DNA from: Lachnospiraceae bacterium UBA3310
GTDB taxonomy: Bacteria; Bacillota; Clostridia; Lachnospirales; Lachnospiraceae
Direction of reading: 5' to 3'
NCBI GenBank assembly: GCA_002361355.1
Contig: DESQ01000030.1
Location: forward strand, 1-64,000
DNA: 64,000 bases
The translations under genes and the position numbers were made by a program. Shown piece after piece: positions 42,649 through 51,133 of this stretch. Under the pieces are notes generated by a model. It had not been told where the DNA came from. It was given only the letters and a program-made list of their open reading frames with translations, and made no database searches. Position 1 is the first letter of the stretch. The number at the start of each line of letters is the position of its first letter.

Positions 42649-44445
42649 GTGAAGAAACAACAGAGCAGGGTAAAAAGCTTAAAAACCACATTGGTTGCGG
42701 TATGTGCATCGCTTGGCATTATCATAGGTGTGGCGGTCAGCCTGATAGGTATTTTGTCGATAAGAAAAATTTCTACTGGCGCGTATGATGAGTATGCGAA
42801 AGCGATGGATGACGGATATCGGACAGAAATAAAATCACAGGTACAGAGTGTGCTGGCGATTTTGCAGGCGGAATATGATAAGGTGGGAACGGGAGAACTG
42901 ACAGAGGAGGAGGCCAAACACGAAGCGGCTGAGATTGTCCGCACCATGCGCTATCGTGATGACGACAGCGGGTATTTCTGGATAGACGATAAAGATTACA
43001 TACTGGTGATGCATCCGATTCTCCCGGATCAGGAGGGAAATAACCGGTATGATCTGGAAGATCAGGACGGTGTCATGATCATTCAGGAGATCATGAAGGT
43101 CTGCCAGTCAGCGGAGAAGGGCGGTTATAACCAGTTTTCTTTCACGAAGGCGGACGGTGTGACCGTGGCGCCAAAAGTGGCTTATTCCGGATATTTTGAA
43201 CCCTGGGGCTGGGCGGTATCCACTGGCAATTATGTAGATGATATGGAAGTGCAGATGCTGGAGGTTGAGGATTCGATTGACGGTGATTTCAGACAGGCAT
43301 GTATTCTTATGGTAGTATGCTGTCTGGTATTGTTGGTTATCACGATTGTGGTATCCTTTATTGTCGGTGAGTTTCTTGTGGTTCCGCTTCGCCGTGTAAA
43401 GGATTTCGCGGTCAGCATTTCGGAAGGGAATCTGAAAGAAGACGTAGTTGTGAACCAGAGAAACGAGATGGGGGTTGCGGCGGACAGCCTGAATACGGCG
43501 CGGCAGAAGATCAACGGGTTGATCACGGCGATTGCCGATACATCCCGCAATATAGAAAATATGACGGTGGAGTTTGAGAACAGCTTTCATCAGATGGAGA
43601 AATCCATCGGTGAAGTGGATATTGCGGTGGAAGAAATCGCAAAGAACATTACCACGCAGGCGGCCTCCACTTCCGATGCGACCGGAGAAGTGGGCAAGAT
43701 TGCGGAGGACATCGATAAAACATCCAGAGAAGTGGCGGATCTGCGCGACAGTTCCGATTCGATGAAGAATCTGAGCAGACAGTGTTCCGATAAGCTGCAG
43801 GAGCTGGTACAGGCCAATATGCGGACGAAGGAAGACGTGGTCAATATGCAGGAACAGGCCGAGGCGACCAACGAGGCTGCGGATGCGATTAAACAGGCGG
43901 CAGGACTGATTGACGCCATTGCGGATCAGACCAATCTGCTTGCGTTAAATGCTTCCATTGAGGCTGCGCGTGCCGGGGAGAGCGGCAAAGGTTTTGCGGT
44001 GGTGGCTACGGAGATCGGGGCACTGGCGAACCAGTCTGCGCAGGCCGTAAGCGAAATCTCCAACATTATCAACGATTTGGTGAATAAGTCCGTACAGTCT
44101 CTGCAGATTATGGAGAAGGTGAACGGGACGGTTGAACATCAGGTGACGGTGCTGAATGATACGCAGAGCATTTTCAGAGATCTGTATACGAATCTGGATC
44201 AGTGTATGGCTTCCATCGTGAACATCGAATCCATGACGGAGGAGATAGAGCTTCAGCGGCAGGGTATCACCACAGTGCTTGACACATTAAACAGTCTGGC
44301 GCAGGACAATGCTGCTTCCTCCGAAGAAACTTCCGCCATGACGGAAGAACTTAGTCAGATCGTGGAAAGATCGAAGGAAATGGTGGAAGATCTGAAAGGC
44401 GATGTGGAGCATCTTGTGGGCGGCGTTGAGCAGTTTTCCGTTTAG
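42649..44445 (+). CDS. methyl-accepting chemotaxis protein with Cache sensor
   Basis: This 598-residue membrane chemoreceptor has a first helix at about 15-37. An extracellular single-Cache domain follows (about 45-205), with YFWIDDKDYILVMHP and SGYFEPWGWAVSTGNY, typical of Cache_2 sensors for small acids. The second helix is at about 218-242, then HAMP, then the signalling hairpin with tip motif LLALNASIEAARAGESGKGFAVVA. It should pass signals to CheA/CheW and motility. The start is a GTG with AAGGAAG 8 nt upstream. Its promoter adjoins the repeat array. The ligand is unknown. Confidence 0.93.
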   Translation: MKKQQSRVKSLKTTLVAVCASLGIIIGVAVSLIGILSIRKISTGAYDEYAKAMDDGYRTEIKSQVQSVLAILQAEYDKVGTGELTEEEAKHEAAEIVRTMRYRDDDSGYFWIDDKDYILVMHPILPDQEGNNRYDLEDQDGVMIIQEIMKVCQSAEKGGYNQFSFTKADGVTVAPKVAYSGYFEPWGWAVSTGNYVDDMEVQMLEVEDSIDGDFRQACILMVVCCLVLLVITIVVSFIVGEFLVVPLRRVKDFAVSISEGNLKEDVVVNQRNEMGVAADSLNTARQKINGLITAIADTSRNIENMTVEFENSFHQMEKSIGEVDIAVEEIAKNITTQAASTSDATGEVGKIAEDIDKTSREVADLRDSSDSMKNLSRQCSDKLQELVQANMRTKEDVVNMQEQAEATNEAADAIKQAAGLIDAIADQTNLLALNASIEAARAGESGKGFAVVATEIGALANQSAQAVSEISNIINDLVNKSVQSLQIMEKVNGTVEHQVTVLNDTQSIFRDLYTNLDQCMASIVNIESMTEEIELQRQGITTVLDTLNSLAQDNAASSEETSAMTEELSQIVERSKEMVEDLKGDVEHLVGGVEQFSV

Positions 44446-44467
44446 TAAATTTCGGACAAATTATTGG

Positions 44468-44496
44468 TTGACAAACCAGGATGCCCTATGTATAAT
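44468..44496 (+). promoter_or_regulatory. consensus promoter of the yceD-rpmF operon
   Basis: Perfect TTGACA (44468-44473) and perfect TATAAT (44491-44496) with 17-nt spacing, 26 nt before the yceD start. Confidence 0.85.
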
Positions 44497-44522
44497 TGTT
44501 TGAGTATGGATAGGAGTCTGCT

Positions 44523-45047
44523 ATGTTCGTGAACCTGACAGAGGTGTTGACAAACGAGAACAGAGTGATTTCAATGCAGACGGAGGCGCAGATAACTGAG
44601 GTTTCTGTTGGCGGCGAAAGTTATCCGGTGTGTGATTCTTCTCCGGTTGATTTCGTTTTTACAAACACAGGAAAGGGCAGGGCGCGGATCGAAGGAAAAG
44701 CGGAGTTTACTTTTGATGCAGGGTGTGACAGATGTTTAAGGCCCGTGAAGCAGAAAATGGCGCTTTCCTTTACAAGAGAAGTGTGGGCGCCGGATATGGC
44801 GGCTGATCCTTCCGTCTATGAGGAACAGCCTTTCGTGGATGGTTTCCAGTTGAATGTGGAAGACTTACTAAACAGTGAGATAGTGACAAGCTGGCCTATG
44901 AAGATTCTGTGTAAGCCGGATTGTAAGGGGATCTGCCCCACATGCGGCAGGGATCTGAATACAGGGACATGTGATTGCGATAATTTTGTGCCTGATCCCA
45001 GAATGGCGGCGATCAAAGATATTTTTGAAGCGGATAAGGAGGTGTGA
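44523..45047 (+). CDS. yceD: DUF177 (YceD) family protein
   Basis: This 174-residue protein of the YceD family is needed in bacteria and plastids for normal 23S rRNA accumulation. A first cysteine pair is in CDRCLRP (about residue 67). A second Cys-rich part near the C-terminus (CKPDCKGICPTCGRDLNTGTCDC region) looks like a metal-binding knuckle. It is followed at once by rpmF, the arrangement seen across bacteria. An upstream consensus promoter starts the operon. Confidence 0.88.
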   Translation: MFVNLTEVLTNENRVISMQTEAQITEVSVGGESYPVCDSSPVDFVFTNTGKGRARIEGKAEFTFDAGCDRCLRPVKQKMALSFTREVWAPDMAADPSVYEEQPFVDGFQLNVEDLLNSEIVTSWPMKILCKPDCKGICPTCGRDLNTGTCDCDNFVPDPRMAAIKDIFEADKEV

Positions 45048-45049
45048 CG

Positions 45050-45229
45050 ATGTCTATTTGTCCTAAAAACAAATCTTCTAAGGGTAGAAGGGATAAGAGA
45101 AGAGCAAATTGGAAAATGACTGCTCCTACATTGGTGAAATGTAGCAAGTGCGGCGCGTTGATGGTGCCCCACAGAGTATGTAAGAAATGCGGAACATACA
45201 ACAAAAAAGAAATCATCGCAGTTGATTGA
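45050..45229 (+). CDS. rpmF: 50S ribosomal protein L32
   Basis: This 59-residue ribosomal protein has the expected basic N-terminus (SICPKNKSSKGRRDKRRANW) and two zinc-binding pairs, CSKCG and CKKCG. The zinc-ribbon form is the zinc-dependent version of L32. AAGGAGG 7 nt upstream fixes the ATG at 45050. It overlaps nothing and is followed by a terminator hairpin and a second promoter for plsX. Confidence 0.95.
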   Translation: MSICPKNKSSKGRRDKRRANWKMTAPTLVKCSKCGALMVPHRVCKKCGTYNKKEIIAVD

Positions 45230-45241
45230 TCGATGTGCACG

Positions 45242-45268
45242 GGCTTTTCGGGAACCTCTCGAAGAGCC
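45242..45268 (+). terminator. terminator after rpmF
   Basis: A 9-bp stem (ggcttttcg / cgaagagcc, one G-U pair) with a 9-nt loop is followed by ttgattttta. The tail doubles as the -35 of the plsX promoter. Confidence 0.6.
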
Positions 45269-45297
45269 TTGATTTTTATAGGCGGATTTAGTATGAT
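45269..45297 (+). promoter_or_regulatory. internal promoter of plsX
   Basis: TTGATT (45269-45274) and TATGAT (45292-45297) with 17-nt spacing, immediately behind the rpmF terminator. Its transcript would start near 45304 and include the structured leader. Confidence 0.6.
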
Positions 45298-45313
45298 AAT
45301 TGAGTGATAATGT

Positions 45314-45437
45314 AGAGCCAGCCTCGGAAACATTTTATGTTTCCTCGGTGTTTGGCTGTCGCCAAATAAATTGTCCTGAACATATGCTCTTACATGTAAA
45401 CATGTGTCGCATATGTCAGGCCAATTTGCCTGGCTCT
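45314..45437 (+). promoter_or_regulatory. structured leader of plsX, candidate RNA switch
   Basis: The closing stem agagccag (45314-45321) / ctggctct (45430-45437) ends directly at the GGAGGAG ribosome site (45438-45444). Inside are ggaaac / gtttcc (45326-45344) and a long arm cctgaacatatgc / gcatatgtcagg (45375-45420) enclosing acatgt-aa-acatgt. Competing pairings exist: agcca (45316-45320) can instead pair with tggct at 45353-45357; tttggc (45351-45356) can pair with gccaaa (45361-45366); caggc (45417-45421) can pair with gcctg (45428-45432). It matches no riboswitch class I know. Confidence 0.55.
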
Positions 45438-45449
45438 GGAGGAGATCAT

Positions 45450-46469
45450 ATGAGTGAATGGATTAAGGTAGCTGTGGATGCCATGGGCGGAGACAATGCC
45501 CCCGTGGAAACGGTAAAGGGCGCAGTGGAAGCGGTAAACGAGAGCGGGAAGATACAGGTGTATCTGGTTGGACAGCAGGATGTGCTTGAAAAAGAGTTGG
45601 CACGCTATACATATCAGAAAGAACAGATCAAGGTGGTACATGCCTCTGAGATTATAGAGACAGCGGAACCGCCGGTGATGGCGATCCGCAAGAAGAAAGA
45701 TTCCTCGCTGGTAAAGGCGTTAAACCTGGTGAAGGACGGCGACTGCGATGCGTTTGTGTCCGCGGGCAGTACAGGGGCGACTCTGGTGGGCGGACAGGTG
45801 ATTGTGGGCCGTATTAAGGGCGTGGAGAGACCGCCCCTTGCACCGTTAATTCCTACGGCAACAGGCTGTTCTCTCCTGATTGACTGTGGCGCAAACGTAG
45901 ATGCGAGACCTTCCCATCTGGTACAGTTTGCGAAAATGGGTTCCATATACATGGAGTATGTGATGGGTGTGAAAAACCCCAGGGTAGGCATCGTGAATAT
46001 CGGCGCTGAGGAAGAAAAGGGAAACGCGTTGGTAAAGGAGACATTTCCACTTTTGAAAAACTGTCCCGATATCAATTTTATCGGCAGCGTGGAGGCGAGA
46101 GATATTCCGGCGGGCGCGGCGGATGTGGTTGTCTGTGAGGCCTTTGTGGGCAATGTAATCCTGAAAACCTATGAGGGCGTGGGATTGACTTTGATCAGCA
46201 AGGTGAAAGAAGGCATGATGACATCTCTGAGGAGCAAGATCGGCGCACTTTTAGTCAAGCCGGCACTCAAGCAGACGTTGAAAGCTTTTGATTTGGAACA
46301 GTACGGCGGCGCGCCGCTTCTGGGGCTGAAGGGACTGGTTGTAAAGACGCACGGAAGCTCCAAGGCAAATGAGATCAAAAATTCTATTTTACAATGTATT
46401 ACCTTTACGGAGCAGAAGATCAGCGAAAAGATCAGGGAGAAGGTCGCACCGTGCGAACAGAACTTCTAA
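45450..46469 (+). CDS. plsX: phosphate acyltransferase PlsX
   Basis: This 339-residue peripheral membrane enzyme makes acyl phosphate from acyl-ACP for phospholipid synthesis. The N-terminal KVAVDAMGGDNAP and AFVSAGSTGATLVGG-type core are diagnostic. GGAGGAG lies 6 nt before the ATG; a longer open frame through the leader is rejected. Its last codons and stop are part of the 66-nt hairpin element B. acpP follows, linking the enzyme with its substrate carrier. Confidence 0.95.
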   Translation: MSEWIKVAVDAMGGDNAPVETVKGAVEAVNESGKIQVYLVGQQDVLEKELARYTYQKEQIKVVHASEIIETAEPPVMAIRKKKDSSLVKALNLVKDGDCDAFVSAGSTGATLVGGQVIVGRIKGVERPPLAPLIPTATGCSLLIDCGANVDARPSHLVQFAKMGSIYMEYVMGVKNPRVGIVNIGAEEEKGNALVKETFPLLKNCPDINFIGSVEARDIPAGAADVVVCEAFVGNVILKTYEGVGLTLISKVKEGMMTSLRSKIGALLVKPALKQTLKAFDLEQYGGAPLLGLKGLVVKTHGSSKANEIKNSILQCITFTEQKISEKIREKVAPCEQNF

Positions 46470-46516
46470 ATCTCAGCGTCAGAGGACGCTTCGTTAAGAA
46501 ATTCTATGTTTCGCAC
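46451..46516. repeat. 66-nt nested-hairpin element, copy B
   Basis: Same layout as 29161-29226: 8-nt outer arms gtgcgaac / tttcgcac (7 pairs), 9-nt arms agaacttct / agaaattct, central hairpin gcgtc / gacgc with a 4-nt loop, linkers 8, 7 and 3 nt. Outer and central arms differ from copy A in sequence but keep pairing. It contains the stop codon of plsX (46467-46469). Confidence 0.75.
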
Positions 46517-46549
46517 AGGAGAATGATTTACGAGAGAGGTTGTTTGAGG

Positions 46550-46780
46550 ATGGAACTGGAAAAATTGCGGGAAGTGATAGCGGAGGTCTTGAGTGTGGAT
46601 ACGAAGGAAATCACATTAGAGACTACCTTTCTGGAAGATCTGGGAGCGGATTCTCTGGATGTATACCAGATAATTATGGGAATTGAGGAAGCGTTTCACA
46701 TCGAGATACCGGCTGAGAAGGCGGAGCGTATTACCACGGTGGGGGAAGCGGTAGAATTGATCAAGAAAAGCAGGGAGTAA
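46550..46780 (+). CDS. acpP: acyl carrier protein
   Basis: This 76-residue acidic carrier holds growing fatty acids on a phosphopantetheine arm. The attachment serine sits in LGADSLDVYQI. The helices match bacterial ACP, with EEAFHIEIP before the last turn. A GAGAGAGG sequence 10 nt upstream supports this start; a longer in-frame opening passes through element B and the plsX end and is rejected. It is flanked by plsX and rnc. Confidence 0.94.
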   Translation: MELEKLREVIAEVLSVDTKEITLETTFLEDLGADSLDVYQIIMGIEEAFHIEIPAEKAERITTVGEAVELIKKSRE

Positions 46781-46787
46781 GCGGCTG

Positions 46788-46810
46788 GCCCTTTCTGATA
46801 AGGAAGGGGC
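46788..46810 (+). terminator. hairpin between acpP and rnc
   Basis: An 8-bp stem (gccctttc / ggaaggggc, one U-G pair) followed by TTTT. It probably gives partial termination within the operon. Confidence 0.5.
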
Positions 46811-46830
46811 TTTTCCATGCGGAGGTTTTT

Positions 46831-47520
46831 ATGACGGAAGAAGAGCTTGGTAAATTAGAAGAAAAAATCGCATATCGGTTTCAGGACAGCAGCCTTCTTC
46901 GTCAGGCGTTGACCCATAGTTCTTACGCCAACGAAATGAAGGTTAATAGATATGGGGATTATGAGCGGCTGGAATTTTTGGGAGACGCCGTGCTGGAACT
47001 TGTGAGCAGCGACTTTTTGTACAGGGAACGGCAGGAGACAGCGGAGGGGGATCTGACCAAACTCAGAGCCTCCATGGTCTGCGAACCGGCGCTGGCGTAC
47101 TGTGCCAGAGAATTCGGGCTGGAGCAATATATTTTCCTCGGAAAAGGGGAGGAGGCTACAGGCGGCAGAAACAGGGATTCCATTGTCTCGGATGTGATGG
47201 AGGCGCTGATCGGCGCTATTTATCTGGACGGTGGAATTGGGGCTGCATCGGCTTTTATACATCGTTTTGTCCTTTCAGATTTGGAAAACAAACAGCTTTT
47301 TTATGATGCGAAAACGATTCTGCAGGAATTGGTGCAGCGGGGAAATGAGGGCGAACTTCGCTATGAGCTTGTGAAAGAGGAAGGGCCTGCCCACGATAAG
47401 ACGTTTCAGGTGGAGGCGTTTGTGGGAGGGAAAAAGGTTGGCTGTGGAAGCGGCCATTCCAAGAAGGCGGCGCAGCAGAAGGCTGCATATCAGGCACTCC
47501 TTGCCAGAAGAGAGGGATAA
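46831..47520 (+). CDS. rnc: ribonuclease III
   Basis: This 229-residue endonuclease cuts double-stranded RNA, including rRNA precursors. The nuclease domain (about 1-150) carries the signature ERLEFLGDAVLEL and the second acidic site SDVMEALIGAIYLDGG. The double-stranded RNA-binding domain (about 157-226) ends GSGHSKKAAQQKAAYQAL. Length is typical. It precedes smc as in most Firmicutes. Confidence 0.96.
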   Translation: MTEEELGKLEEKIAYRFQDSSLLRQALTHSSYANEMKVNRYGDYERLEFLGDAVLELVSSDFLYRERQETAEGDLTKLRASMVCEPALAYCAREFGLEQYIFLGKGEEATGGRNRDSIVSDVMEALIGAIYLDGGIGAASAFIHRFVLSDLENKQLFYDAKTILQELVQRGNEGELRYELVKEEGPAHDKTFQVEAFVGGKKVGCGSGHSKKAAQQKAAYQALLARREG

Positions 47521-47550
47521 CACGGATTTTAGTACAGGCGAGAGGTATAT

Positions 47551-50500
47551 ATGTATTTAAAGAGTATAGAAGTACACGGATTTAAGTCCTTTGCAAATAA
47601 AATTACATTTAAGTTTCATAACGGCATCACGGGTATAGTGGGACCAAACGGCTCCGGTAAGAGTAACGTAGCCGATGCGGTCAGATGGGTGCTGGGGGAA
47701 CAGCGGATCAAACAGCTCCGCGGCGTTTCCATGCAGGATGTAATTTTTTCGGGAACAGAGATGAGGAAGCCGTTAGGTTATGCCTATGTGGCGATTACGT
47801 TGGATAATTCCGATCATCAGCTTCCGATCGATTACGATGAGGTGACAGTCTCCAGACGGCTTTATCGTTCCGGGGAGAGCGAATATATGTTAAACGGCAC
47901 GCCATGCCGGTTAAAAGATGTCAATGAGCTTTTTTATGATACCGGTATCGGTAAGGAGGGCTACTCCATTATCGGGCAGGGACAGATTGATAAAATCTTA
48001 AGCGGCAAGCCGGAGGAGCGCAGAGAGCTCTTTGACGAGGCGGCGGGCATTGTGAAATTTAAGAGAAGAAAATATGCGGCGCAGAAGAAACTGGAAGCTG
48101 AAAAACAAAATCTTGTGCGCGTCAATGATATTCTTGCGGAGCTGGAGAAACAGACAGGCCCCCTGGAGAAACAGGCCGACAAGGCGAGAATCTATCTGCG
48201 CAAGAAGGAGGAGTTAAAGACCCTCGATGTGAATGTCTTTTTGCTGGAGAATGTGCGGATTACAGAGCAGTTAAAAGAGGTAGACCAGAAACTTCACATC
48301 GCCGGTTCCGACTTACAGGAGACCACAGACCAGTATGAGTCCGCCAAGGAGGAGTATGAGCGGATTCAGGGCCGCATCGAGCAGTTGGATGTGGAGATTG
48401 AAGCGGCAAGAGCCACCCTCACGGACACTGGTGTGATGCGTTCGAAACTGGAAGGCGAGATCAACGTTTTAAAGGAGCAGATTCACTCCGCCGAAGGCAA
48501 TGAGGAACACTTGCAGAACCGGATTGCCAGCATAAGCGAACAGCTCTCGGAACGTGACAGGGAACGGGAGACCATTCTTGCACAGAAGCAGGAGATTGAT
48601 GAAAAGCTGGCTTCTTTGGAGGAGGAGAGAACCCGCGCCAGGGAGCTTCTGGAAAAAACCCAGAGCGAGATCGAAACTTTAAATAATCATATTGAAAGTG
48701 GTAAGAATACGATTATAGAGGCATTAAATAACCGCGCCACCATCAAATCCAAGCTGGGTCGTTTTGACACCATGCTGGAGCAGGTAAATATCCGAAAGGC
48801 GGAACTCAATTCCAGACTGTTGCGTGCCAAGTCAGACGAGGCGGAACAGACGGAGACAATCAAGAAATTAGAGGAGGAATTTGAGGCGATTACGGCTTCC
48901 ATTAAAGAACTCACGGAGAAGCAGGAGCTTATGGAAGAGAAACTTGCCGGCGTGCGGGACGAGCTGGCAGGAAAGGATCAGAAACTCAGGGATACACAGG
49001 TACTTTATCATCAGCAGAAATCTAAGTTGGAGGCGCTTTCCAACCTGACGGAGCGCTACGAGGGATACGGCGGCAGCGTGAAGGCTGTCATGGAGAAGAA
49101 GGACACGGAAAAAGGCATTATCGGCGTGGTGGCCGATATCATTCAGGTGGACGCCAGGTATGAGACGGCCATCGAGACAGCTCTTGGCGGTAACATCCAG
49201 AACATTGTGACGGAGGATGAGGAGACGGCGAAGCGGATGATCGGTTTCCTGAAAAAGGCGAGAGCCGGCCGCGCCACCTTTTTGCCTCTTACAAGTATCA
49301 CCCACCCGCAGGAATTTAAGAATCCGGAGTCTTTGAAAGAACCGGGTGTGATAGGTATGGCGGATGAACTGGTTAAGATCGAGAAAAAATACCGGAATGT
49401 GGCAAAGGCAATGCTGGGCCGCATTCTGGTTGTAGATAACGTGGACAATGCAGTAAAGATTGCCAGAAAATTTGACTATGGCATCCGTATGGTTACTTTA
49501 GAGGGAGAACTTTTAGTTCCCGGCGGCGCGATCAGCGGCGGCGCCTTCAAGAACAATTCCAATCTTCTGGGCAGACGCAGAGAGATAGAGGAATTGGAGA
49601 AAACCGTCAAGCAGTATGTGAAAGAGATTGATCAGATTTTAAATGAGATCGAGGAGACGAAGCGCGGCCGCAACAAGATGCGGTTGGAGATCGAAGATAT
49701 CAAGGGACAGATCCAGCGCAAGTTTATCGAGCAGAATACCGCCAGAATGAATGTGATGCAGGCGGAGGAGAAAAAGAGTGAGACGACAGAAGGCTTCGGT
49801 GAGTTAAAGACCGAGGAGCAGGATATCGAGGCGCAGATCGGTGAGATCCGGACAGGCAAGGACGCTGCGGCGAAGGAACTGTCTGACTCCGAGGCTCTGG
49901 AGAAAAACGTAGAATCCCAGATTGGCGAATTTCAGAAAGAACTGGAAGAGAAGCGCGTGCTGGAATCCGAGCAGGCGGCGCAGATGAGCGAGTGGGATGT
50001 GGAAGTGGAAAAGATGCGTCAGAACGCAGACTTCAAACGCCAGAACCTGGAGCGTGTGGACGGAGAGAGAGACCGTTACAGAGCTGAACTTGCTGAGGTG
50101 AAGGAAGGACTGCATCTTGGGAAGGAAGAGGTGGAGCGAAAGAAGGAGAATATCCTTGAAATCGAGAGAACCATCGAGGCTTCCCACACAGCTCAGACCG
50201 ATGCGGAGCAGAAACTCAAAGAAGACATGGAAACGAAGGAGGAACTTTCCGGAAAACAGAAGAATTTCTTTACTTCCAGAGAGGAACTATCCCAGCGCAT
50301 GTCGGCATTGGATAAAGAAGTGTACCGCCTGAATGCACAGAAGGAAAAGATGGAGGAGTCCATCGAGTCCCAGATCAACTATATGTGGGACGAGTATGAG
50401 ATTACCCTCTCCGATGCGGAAGGGCTTAAAAATGAAGAGATGAACGATCTGCCCGCCATGAAGCGGGATATCAGCGGCTTAAAGGATGAGATCAGGAAAC

Positions 50501-51111
50501 TGGGCGATGTGAATGTGAACGCTATCGAGGACTACCGGAATCTGATGGAGCGCTACACCTTCTTAAAGACCCAGCATGACGATCTGGTGGAGGCGGAGAA
50601 GACCCTGCTTCATATCATTGATGAGCTGGATACCTCCATGCGTAAGCAGTTTAATGAAAAGTTTGCCCAGATTAACCGGGAGTTTGATAAGGTGTTCAAA
50701 GAGCTTTTCGGGGGAGGAAAGGGCTCTCTGGAACTGATAGAGGACGAGGATGTGCTGGAAGCGGGTATTCTTGTGATCGCGCAGCCGCCCGGAAAGAAGC
50801 TGGTAAACATGATGCAGATGTCCGGCGGAGAGAAATCCCTGACGGCGATCTGCCTGCTCTTTGCCATTCAGAACCTGAAGCCATCGCCTTTCTGCCTTTT
50901 AGATGAGATCGAGGCGGCTCTTGACGAGAACAATGTGACCAGGTTTGCAAAATATCTGCATAAACTGACGAAGAACACGCAGTTTATCGTCATTACGCAC
51001 AGACGCGGCACCATGGAGAAGGCGGACAGACTCTACGGTATTACCATGCAGGAGAAGGGAGTCTCCACGCTGGTGAGCGTAAACCTGATAGACAAAGAAT
51101 TAGATGATTAA
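47551..51111 (+). CDS. smc: chromosome segregation ATPase SMC
   Basis: This 1186-residue protein is the core of bacterial condensin. The N-terminal head has Walker A GPNGSGKSN (about residue 32). A first coiled coil runs from about 170 to 505, the hinge (about 515-680) includes GAISGGAFKNN, and a returning coil reaches about 1010. The C-terminal head has signature MSGGEKSLTAICLLFA and Walker B FCLLDEIEAALDENN. All parts are present and in order. ftsY follows 22 nt later. Confidence 0.97.
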   Translation: MYLKSIEVHGFKSFANKITFKFHNGITGIVGPNGSGKSNVADAVRWVLGEQRIKQLRGVSMQDVIFSGTEMRKPLGYAYVAITLDNSDHQLPIDYDEVTVSRRLYRSGESEYMLNGTPCRLKDVNELFYDTGIGKEGYSIIGQGQIDKILSGKPEERRELFDEAAGIVKFKRRKYAAQKKLEAEKQNLVRVNDILAELEKQTGPLEKQADKARIYLRKKEELKTLDVNVFLLENVRITEQLKEVDQKLHIAGSDLQETTDQYESAKEEYERIQGRIEQLDVEIEAARATLTDTGVMRSKLEGEINVLKEQIHSAEGNEEHLQNRIASISEQLSERDRERETILAQKQEIDEKLASLEEERTRARELLEKTQSEIETLNNHIESGKNTIIEALNNRATIKSKLGRFDTMLEQVNIRKAELNSRLLRAKSDEAEQTETIKKLEEEFEAITASIKELTEKQELMEEKLAGVRDELAGKDQKLRDTQVLYHQQKSKLEALSNLTERYEGYGGSVKAVMEKKDTEKGIIGVVADIIQVDARYETAIETALGGNIQNIVTEDEETAKRMIGFLKKARAGRATFLPLTSITHPQEFKNPESLKEPGVIGMADELVKIEKKYRNVAKAMLGRILVVDNVDNAVKIARKFDYGIRMVTLEGELLVPGGAISGGAFKNNSNLLGRRREIEELEKTVKQYVKEIDQILNEIEETKRGRNKMRLEIEDIKGQIQRKFIEQNTARMNVMQAEEKKSETTEGFGELKTEEQDIEAQIGEIRTGKDAAAKELSDSEALEKNVESQIGEFQKELEEKRVLESEQAAQMSEWDVEVEKMRQNADFKRQNLERVDGERDRYRAELAEVKEGLHLGKEEVERKKENILEIERTIEASHTAQTDAEQKLKEDMETKEELSGKQKNFFTSREELSQRMSALDKEVYRLNAQKEKMEESIESQINYMWDEYEITLSDAEGLKNEEMNDLPAMKRDISGLKDEIRKLGDVNVNAIEDYRNLMERYTFLKTQHDDLVEAEKTLLHIIDELDTSMRKQFNEKFAQINREFDKVFKELFGGGKGSLELIEDEDVLEAGILVIAQPPGKKLVNMMQMSGGEKSLTAICLLFAIQNLKPSPFCLLDEIEAALDENNVTRFAKYLHKLTKNTQFIVITHRRGTMEKADRLYGITMQEKGVSTLVSVNLIDKELDD

Positions 51112-51133
51112 ATTTAGATAGGAAACGAAGCGT

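Noticed and set aside
42357..42788. Open frame through the repeat region with a repeated octapeptide
   Set aside because: The peptide repeat comes from the 24-bp DNA unit, the frame covers two promoters and overlaps the chemoreceptor gene in another frame, and no ribosome site is present.
45300..45449. N-terminal extension of PlsX
   Set aside because: It runs through the structured leader; the family start and the GGAGGAG site both fit ATG 45450.
46394..46549. N-terminal extension of acyl carrier protein
   Set aside because: The extension translates the end of plsX and the 66-nt element in another frame; ACP length and start motif fit ATG 46550.
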